64,000 nucleotides of DNA. It comes from Dryococelus australis (taxonomy: Eukaryota; Arthropoda; Insecta; Phasmatodea; Phasmatidae). Below are positions 24,189 to 33,683 of the stretch, piece by piece. The position numbers and the translations under genes were made by a program. Position 1 is the stretch's first letter; the number at the start of each line of letters is the position of its first letter. The stretch covers positions 66,110,590 through 66,174,589 of the forward strand of contig CM057002.1 of NCBI GenBank assembly GCA_029891345.1, written 5' to 3'. A model generated the notes under the pieces. It was not told where the DNA came from. It saw nothing but the letters and a program-made list of their open reading frames with translations, and ran no database searches.

Positions 24189-25837
24189 ATTACAAATGTA
24201 GTACTCTCGAACTTTACAGCTGTTGCTCGATTCGTTGAACAACTGGTATACTGACAATCTCCATTTCTGGGAATTTCAAACATTATAAGACTCACTGCAG
24301 ACGCACAATGATGTACCTCACCTGAAAAGAATCTCACAATTTTTACAAGTTACCTCAAATTTAAAAAAAAAATGTTGGTTACTGTTACTAACGTTCAATC
24401 ATAACGAAAGGCTGCATGGCGCCCAAATTTATTACGGTTCGTATACAATAACTACTAATTTCTAGATGCACGCGAAAATTCAACCACATCCAAAATTAGC
24501 TAAAATCTTCTTGTAATACCTCATGGAAACTTTTTTCTAACTAGTTTCATGTTTTCGTTTGAAAAATATCACAGATGGGAAAATGGATATCTAAGACTTT
24601 CATGTAAACGTGGTCAGTTTTTGTGGTCAGTTTTTATTGACAGCGTATTTCTCTTTAACAAAGCAGTGGCTACAGCTGCTTCTGCCATGCACAGTTTCCT
24701 GTTAATAACTTTGATGACAAATGTATTGTGTCCAATGCTAAAAATACATCAAGAAATTTAAAGGAAATGAGAAACCACAAGCAGTAACAAGAGAAGAGAA
24801 GAGCTACGAAGCAACAATGATAATAACAGTCATTAAACAACAGGCAATAAGCCATTTATAAAAAAAAATGGAAAATACTCAACAAAAATAGAACAAGCAC
24901 AATGAAAACATGATAAAAATTTCACCAATAAAAAAATATGGTTCTTTGGTTGGTTGTGGTGTCCTATTTGCAGAAAAATTGACATTTGGCAATTGACATG
25001 GCCCAATTTAGGCATCGAAGAAATCCAACATCATCAATGGCATTCAACTTAAAGGATAATAGTTTCCTATTGGTTTGATAGCATCCAGCGGGTTAGATGC
25101 TAGTCGTAGATTGGCGGGTGACCCATAAAGCTATCCGCATATGGAGTGACAACTAACACTAGGAGAAAACACGGACCGAGTGGTAGACGGTGTTCGCTCA
25201 TGACGTCGTCCTACAGTCCTCCATGCAAGAATCCCAGGTCTCTGACGTCCTTTATAAAATTAAGCTATCCGCCGATACATCAGTGACAAAAACAATGATT
25301 TTACTTTAGATACTTAAAACTGCAAATTCTCCGCACGTTGCCGCAGCATATTGCATGCAACACTATCTGCATCGCCAAGTATTGCCATTGGATATGATAT
25401 GCATGACAAGATTTTACGCGGCCGTCATCGGCAAAAGCTGAATACGACGATACTACCTACAAATCTGTCTGAGCAGTTTGGCGTCTGAACATTGACATTC
25501 ACACTATATGACCACCGGTTTTATTTTTGAAGAAAAAAAAAAACTAATACATCCCAAACCAGAAAGTCATACGTAATAAGCATTGGCATGGATCTTGTTT
25601 TAATATTTTCATTTTCTTTCCTCGATATTGATTTTTATATTTCAGAATGGGAGATCGTCGCCAACGCTCCTCCTGTATATGACTGGTCTATCATGCTGTG
25701 CGGCTTTAATATTGGTCCAGCAGGTTGGATGCTGCGCACAGACCGCGCGAAGAGACCGGGGACAGTCAAGAGCTCGGACGGTGCCAGGAAAGACTTTAAA
25801 TACATGTAGATTCTTTTCACTTGTGTGATTGGGCCAC
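24189..25837. other. unassigned DNA
   Basis: AT-rich. No coding sequence or repeat partner recognised. Confidence 0.4.
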
Positions 25838-26115
25838 TCGTCTCCGCGGTGGAGTAGTAGTCAAGACTACTCACCTCCCAGCAAGGCGAACCGGGTTCGA
25901 GTCCTGGCGGGGTCGCTCCCGGATTCTTACACGTGAGAACCGTGCCGGACGATGGCGCTAGACGGCGGGTTTTCTCGGAGATCTCCCGCTTCCTCCGCCC
26001 TTGCATTCCGGCGCTGTTTCATTCTCACCTCACGTCACACGCATCAGCTCTCAAGACCTCGCTGCCGCCCAATTCTATCCACCTCACTCCTGACGCCCTG
26101 CAGACAGACCAGGAA
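25838..26115 (+). mobile_element. tRNA-derived SINE (copy 4, best preserved)
   Basis: Head: TCTCCGCGGTGGAGTAGTAG and CAAGACTACTCACCTCCC (box A region), then GAACCGGGTTCGAGTCCTGG (box B, near consensus GGTTCGANNCC). Body: GAGAACCGTGCCGGACGATG, GACGGCGGGTTTTCTCGGAG, ATCTCCCGCTTCCTCCGCCC. Tail: GCTCTCAAGACCTCGCTGCC. This copy has both Pol III boxes at suitable spacing and anchors the family; the others are at 9721, 21118 and 23058. Confidence 0.85.
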
Positions 26116-26128
26116 CCGTGTATACTTA

Positions 26129-26469
26129 TAGGCTGTTCATGGTAAAGTGGTCTCTTTCGAGATCAACTTTTGTAAATTATGTGCTCCTAGTTGCATACAT
26201 AGACTGGTGTGTACCCGGTAAGGTTGGTAACGACGGAAGGCAATTAGTTCCATCCTTAAACGTTGAATCAAAAGTGTTAAGTAAGGATTCGTGAATACTG
26301 AAGTTATTTTTTTTTGTGCATATAGGTGCAAGAATCAACAAATTTGTAATATGTATTTGAATATATAACTTTTTAAAAAATAATTTCACAATTTCACTTA
26401 TATAACGTGTATACAAGTAGACCGTAAGCAAAGCCTTCAGAAGTTCTCAGTTTACCGTGAATGCCTATA
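26129..26469 (+). mobile_element. 420 bp-class MITE, diverged copy
   Basis: TAGGCTGTTCATGGTAAAGT at the left and CAGTTTACCGTGAATGCCTA at the right. Internal AAGGTTGGTAACGACGG, TTTCACTTATATAACG and CGTAAGCAAAGCCTTCAGA fit the class, with deletions. Confidence 0.8.
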
Positions 26470-27159
26470 CAAGGACAAAGTGAATCGCTTACATCAGCAA
26501 ATATGTAAGGTTAATTCTACCCAGGTTAAGAGCATAAGTTTTCTTATGGGGGAATTGGGCATACTGTAAATTTCCGCCACAAGGTGCACATTGGTTCAAA
26601 TAGGCCACTTTTAAATAAAATTGAAAATGTATGAATGACAAAAGAGAAATGCTTTACTTAGATACGAAGTTATTCTATATTTGATTTGTGTTATCGCAAT
26701 TACCCTGTTTATTTAAATGTAGAAAATAGACAAATCTGGTACACACGCGACACTAGTCTTGCCATCCTGCTGAGAAGAAACACACTTAACACGTGATAAC
26801 GTGGTCTTGATCGACAACAGGCAACGAACAAATAATAGTTCCTCGGGTATGTACTCTCAAGCAGGCACAAACTGCTCATTGGCTGCTTGTTTCAGCAAGA
26901 CGAGGCCGTGATTGGGGCTACTTTTCACCGCCTGTTATTGGTTCACAGTTCGAGGACGAGGTGTCCGGTGGGTGGGTCGTGGACTAATTGCAATAATAAT
27001 ATCAATGTGCAAGTATTTCAAGCCTAACTTTTCTCTATATAATCCACGAATATTTGATGCCTCCAGTGATGCGTAATACGCGTGTTGATGCGTGTCCCCC
27101 ATCGGTAATTCTTCTTTGTCACCCTTGTATTTCTCATGAAGGCAGGAAGGGGCCAACAC
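26470..27159. other. unassigned DNA
   Basis: No gene or repeat recognised. The minus-strand frame at 26935-27213 has no known motif. Confidence 0.35.
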
Positions 27160-27335
27160 TTTCATATTTCGGCCACTTTTTAACACAACCACTGCCATGT
27201 CACTAATTAACACTATGTATACATTTGACTCTTCACAAAAGTTAACGTCTGAAGATGTTATTAAATATATTTATTGAAGGTTAAAGTCTGTTAGAAGGGC
27301 CTTAAAAAGTGCTCACTTTACCGTGAACAGTCTAT
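27160..27335 (-). mobile_element. 230 bp-class MITE, left end missing
   Basis: Ends CTCACTTTACCGTGAACAGT. Interior TTCGGCCACTTTTTAACAC and AAAGTTAACGTCTGAAGATG match the copy at 8100. The left TIR is absent. Confidence 0.75.
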
Positions 27336-27473
27336 ACATACATAGACTGTCTGTTCTCTATCTAATATTCCGTTTAGCCCACGTAAATTTCCATTCCTCG
27401 TAGCGCTATCTTCGCCGTTCTTCTCTGTACGCAGGTTTCCTCGCGCGACGCAGTACAACACGGCCGGCTTCTA

Positions 27474-27892
27474 AAGGTTGTTCACGATAAAATGAGCACT
27501 TCTGAAAACAACCTTAGAAAAATGTCACTGCTCCTACCTGCAAACATTTTGACGGGCACACTGAGTGACAAGCGTCCAGTAAAGTTGGTAACGATGGATG
27601 GGAAGTATCTTAACGTCGAATAAAAAGTGTTAGGTAATCATTTGTGATAACTTTTATTATTTCTTTCGCTCTGTATTTCTTTAATGCATTGGTGTGTAAA
27701 AATGAGCAATTTTTAAAAATAATTTATTTTTCTAATAACTTTACAGTTTCACTTGACCAACGCATGTATGAAGTGATGATGATGCCCGTGACAATGTTGA
27801 TTTTACATAAGACGGAAGAACACACAGCGTACATACAAATAGATCTTAAGCAGGGCTTTCAAAGTGCTCATTTTACCGTGAATAGTCTATAT
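27474..27892 (+). mobile_element. 420 bp-class MITE, near full length
   Basis: AAAGGTTGTTCACGATAAAA and CATTTTACCGTGAATAGTCT ends bordered by TA. Internal landmarks ATTTTGACGGGCACACTGAG, AAAGTTGGTAACGATGG, TTTCACTTGACCAACGCATG and AGATCTTAAGCAGGGCTTTC are in family order. It lies only about 140 bp after another member. Confidence 0.9.
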
Positions 27893-28119
27893 AAGACTTT
27901 ATAAAGACAAACTAAGAGCCGCAATTTCCAACCTCGCACGGGTATACCTGGTATAAATGTGTGTCAGTGCACATGTTTTTATCGTCCGATTAAATACAGT
28001 TTCCTAGAGATGAAGAATTTGAGTTTTTTTTGGCACGAGACTAAGGTTTTAGATGAACCAACGATGTAATTTCGCACTGCCGCCTGCCTTAACTCTTGAG
28101 GTACCGAGCAGATGTGTTA

Positions 28120-28229
28120 GTCTCCTTTCATACCGGGCCTTACATTGAACTGCTTATCCCTGGTTGTCATGTTGGTCTCCCTTCATACCGGGCCTTACAT
28201 TGAACTGCTTATCCCTGGTTGTCATATTG
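28120..28229. repeat. two tandem 55 bp units
   Basis: Units starting at 28120 and 28175 (GTCTCCTTTCATACCGGGCC and GTCTCCCTTCATACCGGGCC) are almost identical, with one further GTCTC at 28230. Recent local duplication. Confidence 0.9.
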
Positions 28230-29548
28230 GTCTCATTGTCGGCAGTCTCGTGTATTCTAATAGAAAAAAACTAAATCACTCTAGATCTTTTTTCGTGATT
28301 AATGAAAAAATTAAATTGTTGCCAATTCGTAAATGTGGTCATTGAAAAGTGAGCAGTCGGTGAAAGTAGCTGAATGTAGCTGTCCCTCTGTTCAAGATAT
28401 GTATTCGAAACTGTTCTTCTGAACAGACTGCAGTGTTAACACGCTAGTCATCGCTTAAATTCTGAAGAAAGAGTACACACGGCAAGTTTATGCTAATTTC
28501 CCATTGCCGTCCCAATTATTGCTTACGGATGGGCGTAAACTTGAAGCTTTTTTTTTTTTTACTAGGGAGGCTGCTTAAAGGGCATTTAGTATATAATGGA
28601 GTTATTAAAATGTTTTATTTTGTTATATGACGGGACAGTGTCGCGTTAGACACTACAGCCACGCTCTCCTGCACTGCAGATACTCCGTGACCACACACAC
28701 ACACAGACTGTACAGGCAATAAACTTGGTAGCACGACCGCTGGCGGGCCAAGTTCAATGTCCGGGAGTGCTATATTTAGACAAGCTCGCCTCTCTTTATA
28801 TAATTTATTCACTCCTCCACACCCGCCGTAGCGTCCCGCATCACTTCGGCACAAAAATTGCCTACCGGCAAACCAAAAAATTCAATTCAGGGAAAAAAAT
28901 TGCTGTAGCTTGTAGCATACAACCACGAACGGTAGGCAATGATTACGGTTTCACTATATCTTTACGAGTACTATGGAATTTACGCACAGTAGGAAAGTTT
29001 TATGGTTCACACTTAAAAAAAAAAAAACCCACACACACACTTTACATGCACAAGATGCTGCGTTTCAGAGCTCATTTATTAGTATTGTCAATAATATCAA
29101 GATCGATGTTCAGTAGTTAAATTAATAGACGGCGGCGCCCACCAACATCGCACACGGCAAGAAACTTATCAGTAATTTACCGCGCCAGCATATATGTAAT
29201 ATATTATATATATATATATAATATATATATGGTTGACTTACAGTTGTTGGTGAAGTCACATGTACAGGGGAATGGAAACCACATTCCTATACTTGCACAC
29301 TGGCGCATAGTGTACTACGTATTAGTCATTAAACTTTCGTTATGTACATAATTGTACACTCCGCATGTGACAAACTGTGAAGTTTATGTTATATAAGGCT
29401 GCTCTGTGTGTTAAGACTGATGAAATTATGTTGCACAGACATTGAGCAAGTTTGTAAAACTGCGAGGAACTAAACCACAACACTGATACATCCTACGCTA
29501 ACAGGGGAAATAACATACAACATAAAACAGAGTTTGATTGGTAACAAT
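28230..29548. other. unassigned DNA with TA repeats
   Basis: TA-rich microsatellite at about 29196-29230. The 131-codon plus-strand frame at 28725-29120 contains low-complexity lysine and no family motif, so I do not call it a gene. Confidence 0.4.
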
Positions 29549-29644
29549 ACTGTTACGCGCTGTCATGTAGTCTCTGATTTGTATAAGGGGGGGGGGTTTA
29601 TGACTTGCCTCTCCCCCAGGAGGATCCAGCGACTGTTACGTCAC

Positions 29645-30040
29645 CAGGTCGGCGGGGAATGCTTGACAGCTGAGCTGGACTGACGTCACTATCCCACCCT
29701 GCTGGAGGACCAGGTCGGCGGGGAATGCTTGACAGCTGAGCTAGACTGACGTCACTATCCCACCCTGCTGGAGGACCAGGTCGGCGGGGAATGCTTGACA
29801 GCTGAGCTAGACTGACGTCACTATCCCACCCTGCTGGAGGGCCAGGTCGGCGGGGAATGCTTGACAGCTGAGCTGGACTGACGTCACTATCCCACCCTGC
29901 TGGAGGACCAGGTCGGCGGGGAATGCTTGACAGCTGAGCTAGACTGACGTCACTATCCAACCCTGCTGGAGGACCAGGTCGACGGGGAATGCTTGACAGC
30001 TGAGCTGGACTGACGTCACTATCCCACCCTGCTGGAGGAG
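29645..30040. repeat. six tandem 66 bp units, each with a TGACGTCA palindrome
   Basis: Units start at 29645, 29711, 29777, 29843, 29909 and 29975 with CAGGTCGGCGGGGAATGC (one has CAGGTCGACG). Each contains CAGCTGAGCT and TGACGTCA, the core of a cAMP-response-element type site. They differ at only a few positions. Because 66 is a multiple of three, the minus strand stays open as a 22-residue repeat (frame 29598-30185), which I regard as an artefact. Confidence 0.95.
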
Positions 30041-30117
30041 TATGCGACTTGAGATCGTGTGCAAGAACATTCCACCTAGTACCCCCCTCTATGTGAAGGT
30101 TCTGGGCCAGGACACCT

Positions 30118-30140
30118 GTAATATAAATACCGCCGCAGTC
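30118..30140 (+). promoter_or_regulatory. candidate TATA box and start region
   Basis: ATATAAATACC at 30121 lies about 80 bases after the last 66 bp unit. CCGCCGCAGTCAGAGG follows, with CAGTC about 20 bases further, where an initiator would be expected. A second copy at 58976 has TATATATACTGCCGCAACTC. Confidence 0.5.
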
Positions 30141-30357
30141 AGAGGTTTGGCAGTCTCCGATAGCAAAGTGGCTTGATTGAGACAAGAGTCTAGCGAAGAT
30201 CGAGACACCGAGGGACTCCGAAGAAGAGGGCAGGCGGCGAACTAGTACTGAGGACAGGAAAGACTGGCGATATCTGGATTGAAACTACGTGGAAACTAAT
30301 GGACGAATGACACACATTTGATTGTAAATACTGGAATTGTCAAATATAAAATACAAA

Positions 30358-30592
30358 GGCCGTTCATGGTAAAGTGAGAACTTTTTGAAGCTGTTTCATC
30401 AGACATAATAGCCAATAAATACATTTCACTGTGGCTTCGGACTTTTGGTTTTGGGTATGGTGAATGTATACACTGTGTTAATTACTCGCATGGCAGGGTT
30501 TACAATAACAAGTGGGGGAAGGATATAAATTGGTTGAAAGAAAAATGTAACTAGGGCTTCAAAAGTGCTCACTTTATCATTAACGGCTTATA
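30358..30592 (+). mobile_element. 230 bp-class MITE inserted in the LTR-like sequence
   Basis: AAGGCCGTTCATGGTAAAGT and CTCACTTTATCATTAACGGC ends. Interior GGACTTTTGGTTTTGGGTAT corresponds to the TAACTTCCGAGTTCGGCGGA block of the copy at 52598, and GTAACTAGGGCTTCAAAAGT is shared with it. Its removal restores continuity with the homologous sequence at 59200-59280. Confidence 0.85.
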
Positions 30593-30779
30593 GCTACAAG
30601 TTTTGATAATTCAGTAGGTGTTGACATTGGAGACTGATTTGAACTATTTTAAATATTGGTTATATTAATTTATTTTGAGTGACTGACGATAAGTTTTCTA
30701 CATTGTAAAACTACCCAATTAATATATGTTAACGTAACCTTAACTTTCGAGTCTGGTGAAATACACACTGTGTTTATTA

Positions 30780-31721
30780 CACTCTAAATCTGAATCTGTG
30801 AGAATTTCACTGTTCCAATCAGTTAACAGTACCTGATTGATTCAACAGTCACTTCAGTCAATTTAATTGATGAATCGGTGGAAAAAAATGCCTGTTTTCA
30901 TTCACTTATTGATTCAGTTACATATTCCACTGATTCATCAGTCATTTTTTTCCACCGATTTTCAGTGGTTTATTTTTGACTGATGGATCAGTTAATAGGC
31001 GTTTTAAAACGTACGTTAAACAGCGTTTTAAAACGTACGTTAAACAACGTATATCAAGTGAAATAACGAATAAACCAATAAAAATACAAAATACTTTCTA
31101 AACTGTTTTGTCCTTCAAGGCACCATTTTACTACGTAATATGACCATCAAGCCTTTCATTTAGTTTTCACTAGATTGTCACTCCATTCTGAAAGTTTTAA
31201 ACAGCATATAATGTGAAGATAAAGCACTCGTATATACTATTCGTTTTAACAATCCTAAAGGTATCAATTAAACCAAAAAGCGAAAAGGACGTACAAATTT
31301 AAATCTTGACGATTTTGATGAGGCAACAATAAGATAAATTTCCTCCTTACAATTTAAACTTGGGTTGGTAGCGCAGATGGTATTAATGCAATGGCCTAAA
31401 ATCGAAGTGGAAAGTGTGCACGAGTTCAATACCGGCCACTTCCGTTTTGTATTTTACTCTTTTTGAATTACGGTAAATTGCGCAATAGAAATAGTAACCT
31501 ATCGTAAATAAGTTTATTTCACGTAATTATTTTGCTACATTCAATAAAAATAATATTTAATTCACCACTGCAGTCGGCAGTCATTTATTCAGTGAAAATG
31601 TTTCACGTCACTAATTCAATCAGTGGTTTTCCGCCGATTCTAAGTGAAGGCATTTTCACCGATTCGTCTAGTTGAATTTCACTGCGAATCGGTGGTTTTC
31701 CACCGAATCTTATTTAGAATG
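30780..31721 (+). mobile_element. TA-flanked CACT element with tRNA-like core (copy 2), nested in a MITE
   Basis: Inserted with TA on both sides (30778-30779 and 31722-31723), proved by comparison with the empty site at 52720. Ends CACTCTAAATCTGAATC and, inverted, CATTCTAAATAAGATTC. The arms are built from the motif GATTCGGTGGAAAA / TCCACCGATT and TGATTCA, present many times in both orientations. A tandem pair GCGTTTTAAAACGTACGTTA lies at about 31001-31041. In the centre (31362-31440) is a plus-strand tRNA-like module. No coding capacity; 942 bp. Confidence 0.8.
31362..31445 (+). promoter_or_regulatory. tRNA-like Pol III module in CACT element copy 2
   Basis: GGTTGGTAGCGCAGATGG with ATTAATGC (box A region), then ACGAGTTCAATACCGG (box B). 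TTTT runs begin about 20 bases later, as a Pol III terminator would. No complete cloverleaf. Confidence 0.55.
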
Positions 31722-32665
31722 TACTTACATGGGAATATTTATTTTAAAAAGTGGAAGGATAAGAAATTGCTGTTAGAAGAAAGTAGCTAGGGCCTCAAAA
31801 GTGCTCACTTTACCGTGAACAGCCTATATGTAAGTATTATTACACCTAATAAATAACAAGTAATAACCATTACCGTAAACATATTAAGTTTTTGTCATTT
31901 CGTTGTGGATTGCCCTTAAAGAACCTGGCTACTCCCAAATTCTTTGAAAAATCTTAACATATCTAGGGTCGGCGGGAAAAAGCACATAAGTAAAAAATAT
32001 CAAATTTTTTATCACAAGTACTTCAAGTACACAGTCGAACACAAGCCCTGGAAAAATCACGTAAGTCAAATCCTTTTTGTTTGTAATCATCCACAAACTG
32101 AACATAATCAACCACAACAGAATTTAAAAGTGTGGCAGGGAAAAATTACTAAAGTCAAGTTAGTTACTTTTTCCAAACTTCGGTCATAATTATTTTGGTT
32201 ACGAATAACAACTTAAGTCGAATTTCGTGACTTATGTGGTTTTCCCCAACATGATTGTTCAATTATTATTACGAAGGTGATTATGCTCTAATGACCACTA
32301 TAAGAATAATGTTTTAGATAACTATGTTTAAGAGAATATTAATGAAATTAAATGCCCCTGTAGGTAAAATTTGAATGTGGTTGGTAGTCCTGCAAAATCG
32401 TAACAGAGAAATCGCGGTTTGCAAATAGAATAATTCCATGTTAGGAGTAAAAATTCTACTTATGAGTAAACTGCTTGTGCAATTAGCACTTGATGATCTA
32501 GAAAAAAATAGAAGATAAATACTGTTCAGGTAAGTTGTGTGTTCAGCCATTTTTTATGGATGATATTTGTGAGTGTTGTTTATGTACAGCTTGGTAAATA
32601 CTAATTTATTTCAGATCCCCAAGGTCATTCTGTGGTCATTCATACTACTAGTACAGTTTATAAAG

Positions 32666-32725
32666 ATATTTCTAGTAGCGGTAAGTAAACAGTATATTTC
32701 TAGTAGCGGTAAGTAAACAGTATAT
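32666..32725. repeat. two tandem 28 bp units
   Basis: ATATTTCTAGTAGCGGTAAG then TAAACAGT occurs at 32666 and again at 32694, identical. Confidence 0.9.
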
Positions 32726-32912
32726 TGAATTAAGTTCATACTACCACAATATAATTGCTATTGCAGCCTATGAGAAAATTTTAGTTTGACAGCAGACATC
32801 GTGTGGCGATATTTTGTATACCCTTATGGCATTAGAATAAGGAAATTCTAGGACACAATATTTAACCAGTTACAAGTAAAAGTAATCTAAATTGGCCCAT
32901 TTAGTGCTAACT

Positions 32913-32995
32913 GGCGATATGGCTTAATTAGTAGCGTGCTTGTTTTCAATGCAGAAAATTGGGGGTTCAAATCTCAGTGCATCAATTTTTTTTTA
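32913..32995 (+). promoter_or_regulatory. tRNA-like Pol III module
   Basis: TGGCTTAATTAGTAGCGTGC (box A) and GGGGGTTCAAATCTCAGTG (box B) with nine T ten bases after. A T-arm can be drawn but the acceptor stem does not pair. Confidence 0.5.
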
Positions 32996-33384
32996 CTTTC
33001 TTAAATTAGAATAGTTATTTTATGTATCATTTCAGACTATTGAAATAAAGGAGACATAGTTGAAAAAAAAAATACCATTCAAAATTCCTTGTTTAAAAAG
33101 GTAAAAATATGTTGTTCGGAAAATTATTTTTATTAGACTAATTCTTTCAGTATTTCACACACACAGAGAGCATGACCAGAAAGTGAAATGATGTTGCACC
33201 AGTCTGTACATATTTGAGGGAACTCTTATGTAAGTTCACAGTTCATAATAAGGACACTGTATATCACGGCGAGAGCATGTCATAATTAATTTGACTTGCA
33301 GTTGTCACCTAGAGCGACAATCAGTCTGTTATAAAGGAAATTTTATGATAAGTTATGTGAGATTGTTGCATGCGTTAAATGACA

Positions 33385-33475
33385 ACTGGGGCCTGTATTG
33401 CCGTGCGGTTATAATGCCGGCCTCTAATCAAAGCGATGCGGGTTCGATACTCGGGAAGTTCAACCATAAATTTTT
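33385..33475 (+). promoter_or_regulatory. tRNA-like Pol III module
   Basis: GCCGTGCGGTTATAATGCCG followed by GATGCGGGTTCGATACTCGG (box B, good match), then TTTTT about 17 bases on. Lies 400 bp after the previous module, same strand. Confidence 0.5.
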
Positions 33476-33683
33476 GTATGATTGAAACGTGGCAGATATT
33501 GCTGATGGTGAAATGATTTAATACATTTTCATTAATACAATGTCTCACAACAATGTAATTTGTTTGCACTAAGGAATAAAAAAAACCATTCAGTTCAGTG
33601 GTAGGCGATGAACCAAGCTGTACAGACATCAAGTCCGCGAGAAGTGAGCGCAGACATGTGAAGTACGTCATTCGGCTTGTCAT

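Larger units (their letters stand above)
29549..30714 (+). mobile_element. LTR-like retrotransposon promoter region with 66 bp repeat array, interrupted by a MITE
   Basis: Begins TGTTACGCGCTGTCATG, a common kind of LTR start, and carries a 66 bp repeat array, then ATATAAATACCGCCGCAGTC (TATA box plus initiator-like sequence) and a transcribed-looking leader. From 30105 on it aligns with 58935-59280: GGCCAGGACAC then TATA then CCGCCGCAGTC / TGCCGCAACTC then GGCAGTCT, later TGTAAATA, and after the inserted MITE AATTCAGTAGGTGTTGACA against AATTGAATAGGTTGATACA. Two divergent copies sharing TATA and leader are best explained as LTRs of a retrotransposon. I saw no paired LTR, primer site or pol gene, so both are probably solo or relic. 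Confidence 0.5.
30715..31830 (+). mobile_element. 230 bp-class MITE, left end lost, split by a CACTG element
   Basis: Left part about 30715-30779 (TTAACTTTCGAGTCTGGTGA, then GTGTTTATTA) and right part 31722-31830 (TTACATGGGAATATTTATTT, GCTAGGGCCTCAAAAGTG, CTCACTTTACCGTGAACAGC) join into the sequence of the copy at 52598, where TTTATTAATTACATGGCG is uninterrupted. Confidence 0.85.

Noticed and set aside
25838..25910. Functional tRNA gene
   Set aside because: Boxes A and B are present, but the acceptor stem does not pair and the sequence continues into a SINE body shared with three other loci.
29598..30185. 195-codon minus-strand frame with a 22-residue repeat rich in Pro, Ser and Arg
   Set aside because: It is created by a 66 bp tandem DNA repeat (multiple of three), lies antisense to an LTR-like promoter, and has no codons outside the array that resemble a protein family.
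33254..33600. A fifth CACTG element around the tRNA-like module at 33385
   Set aside because: CACTG and CAGTG occur at suitable distance, but the adjoining arms do not match each other.
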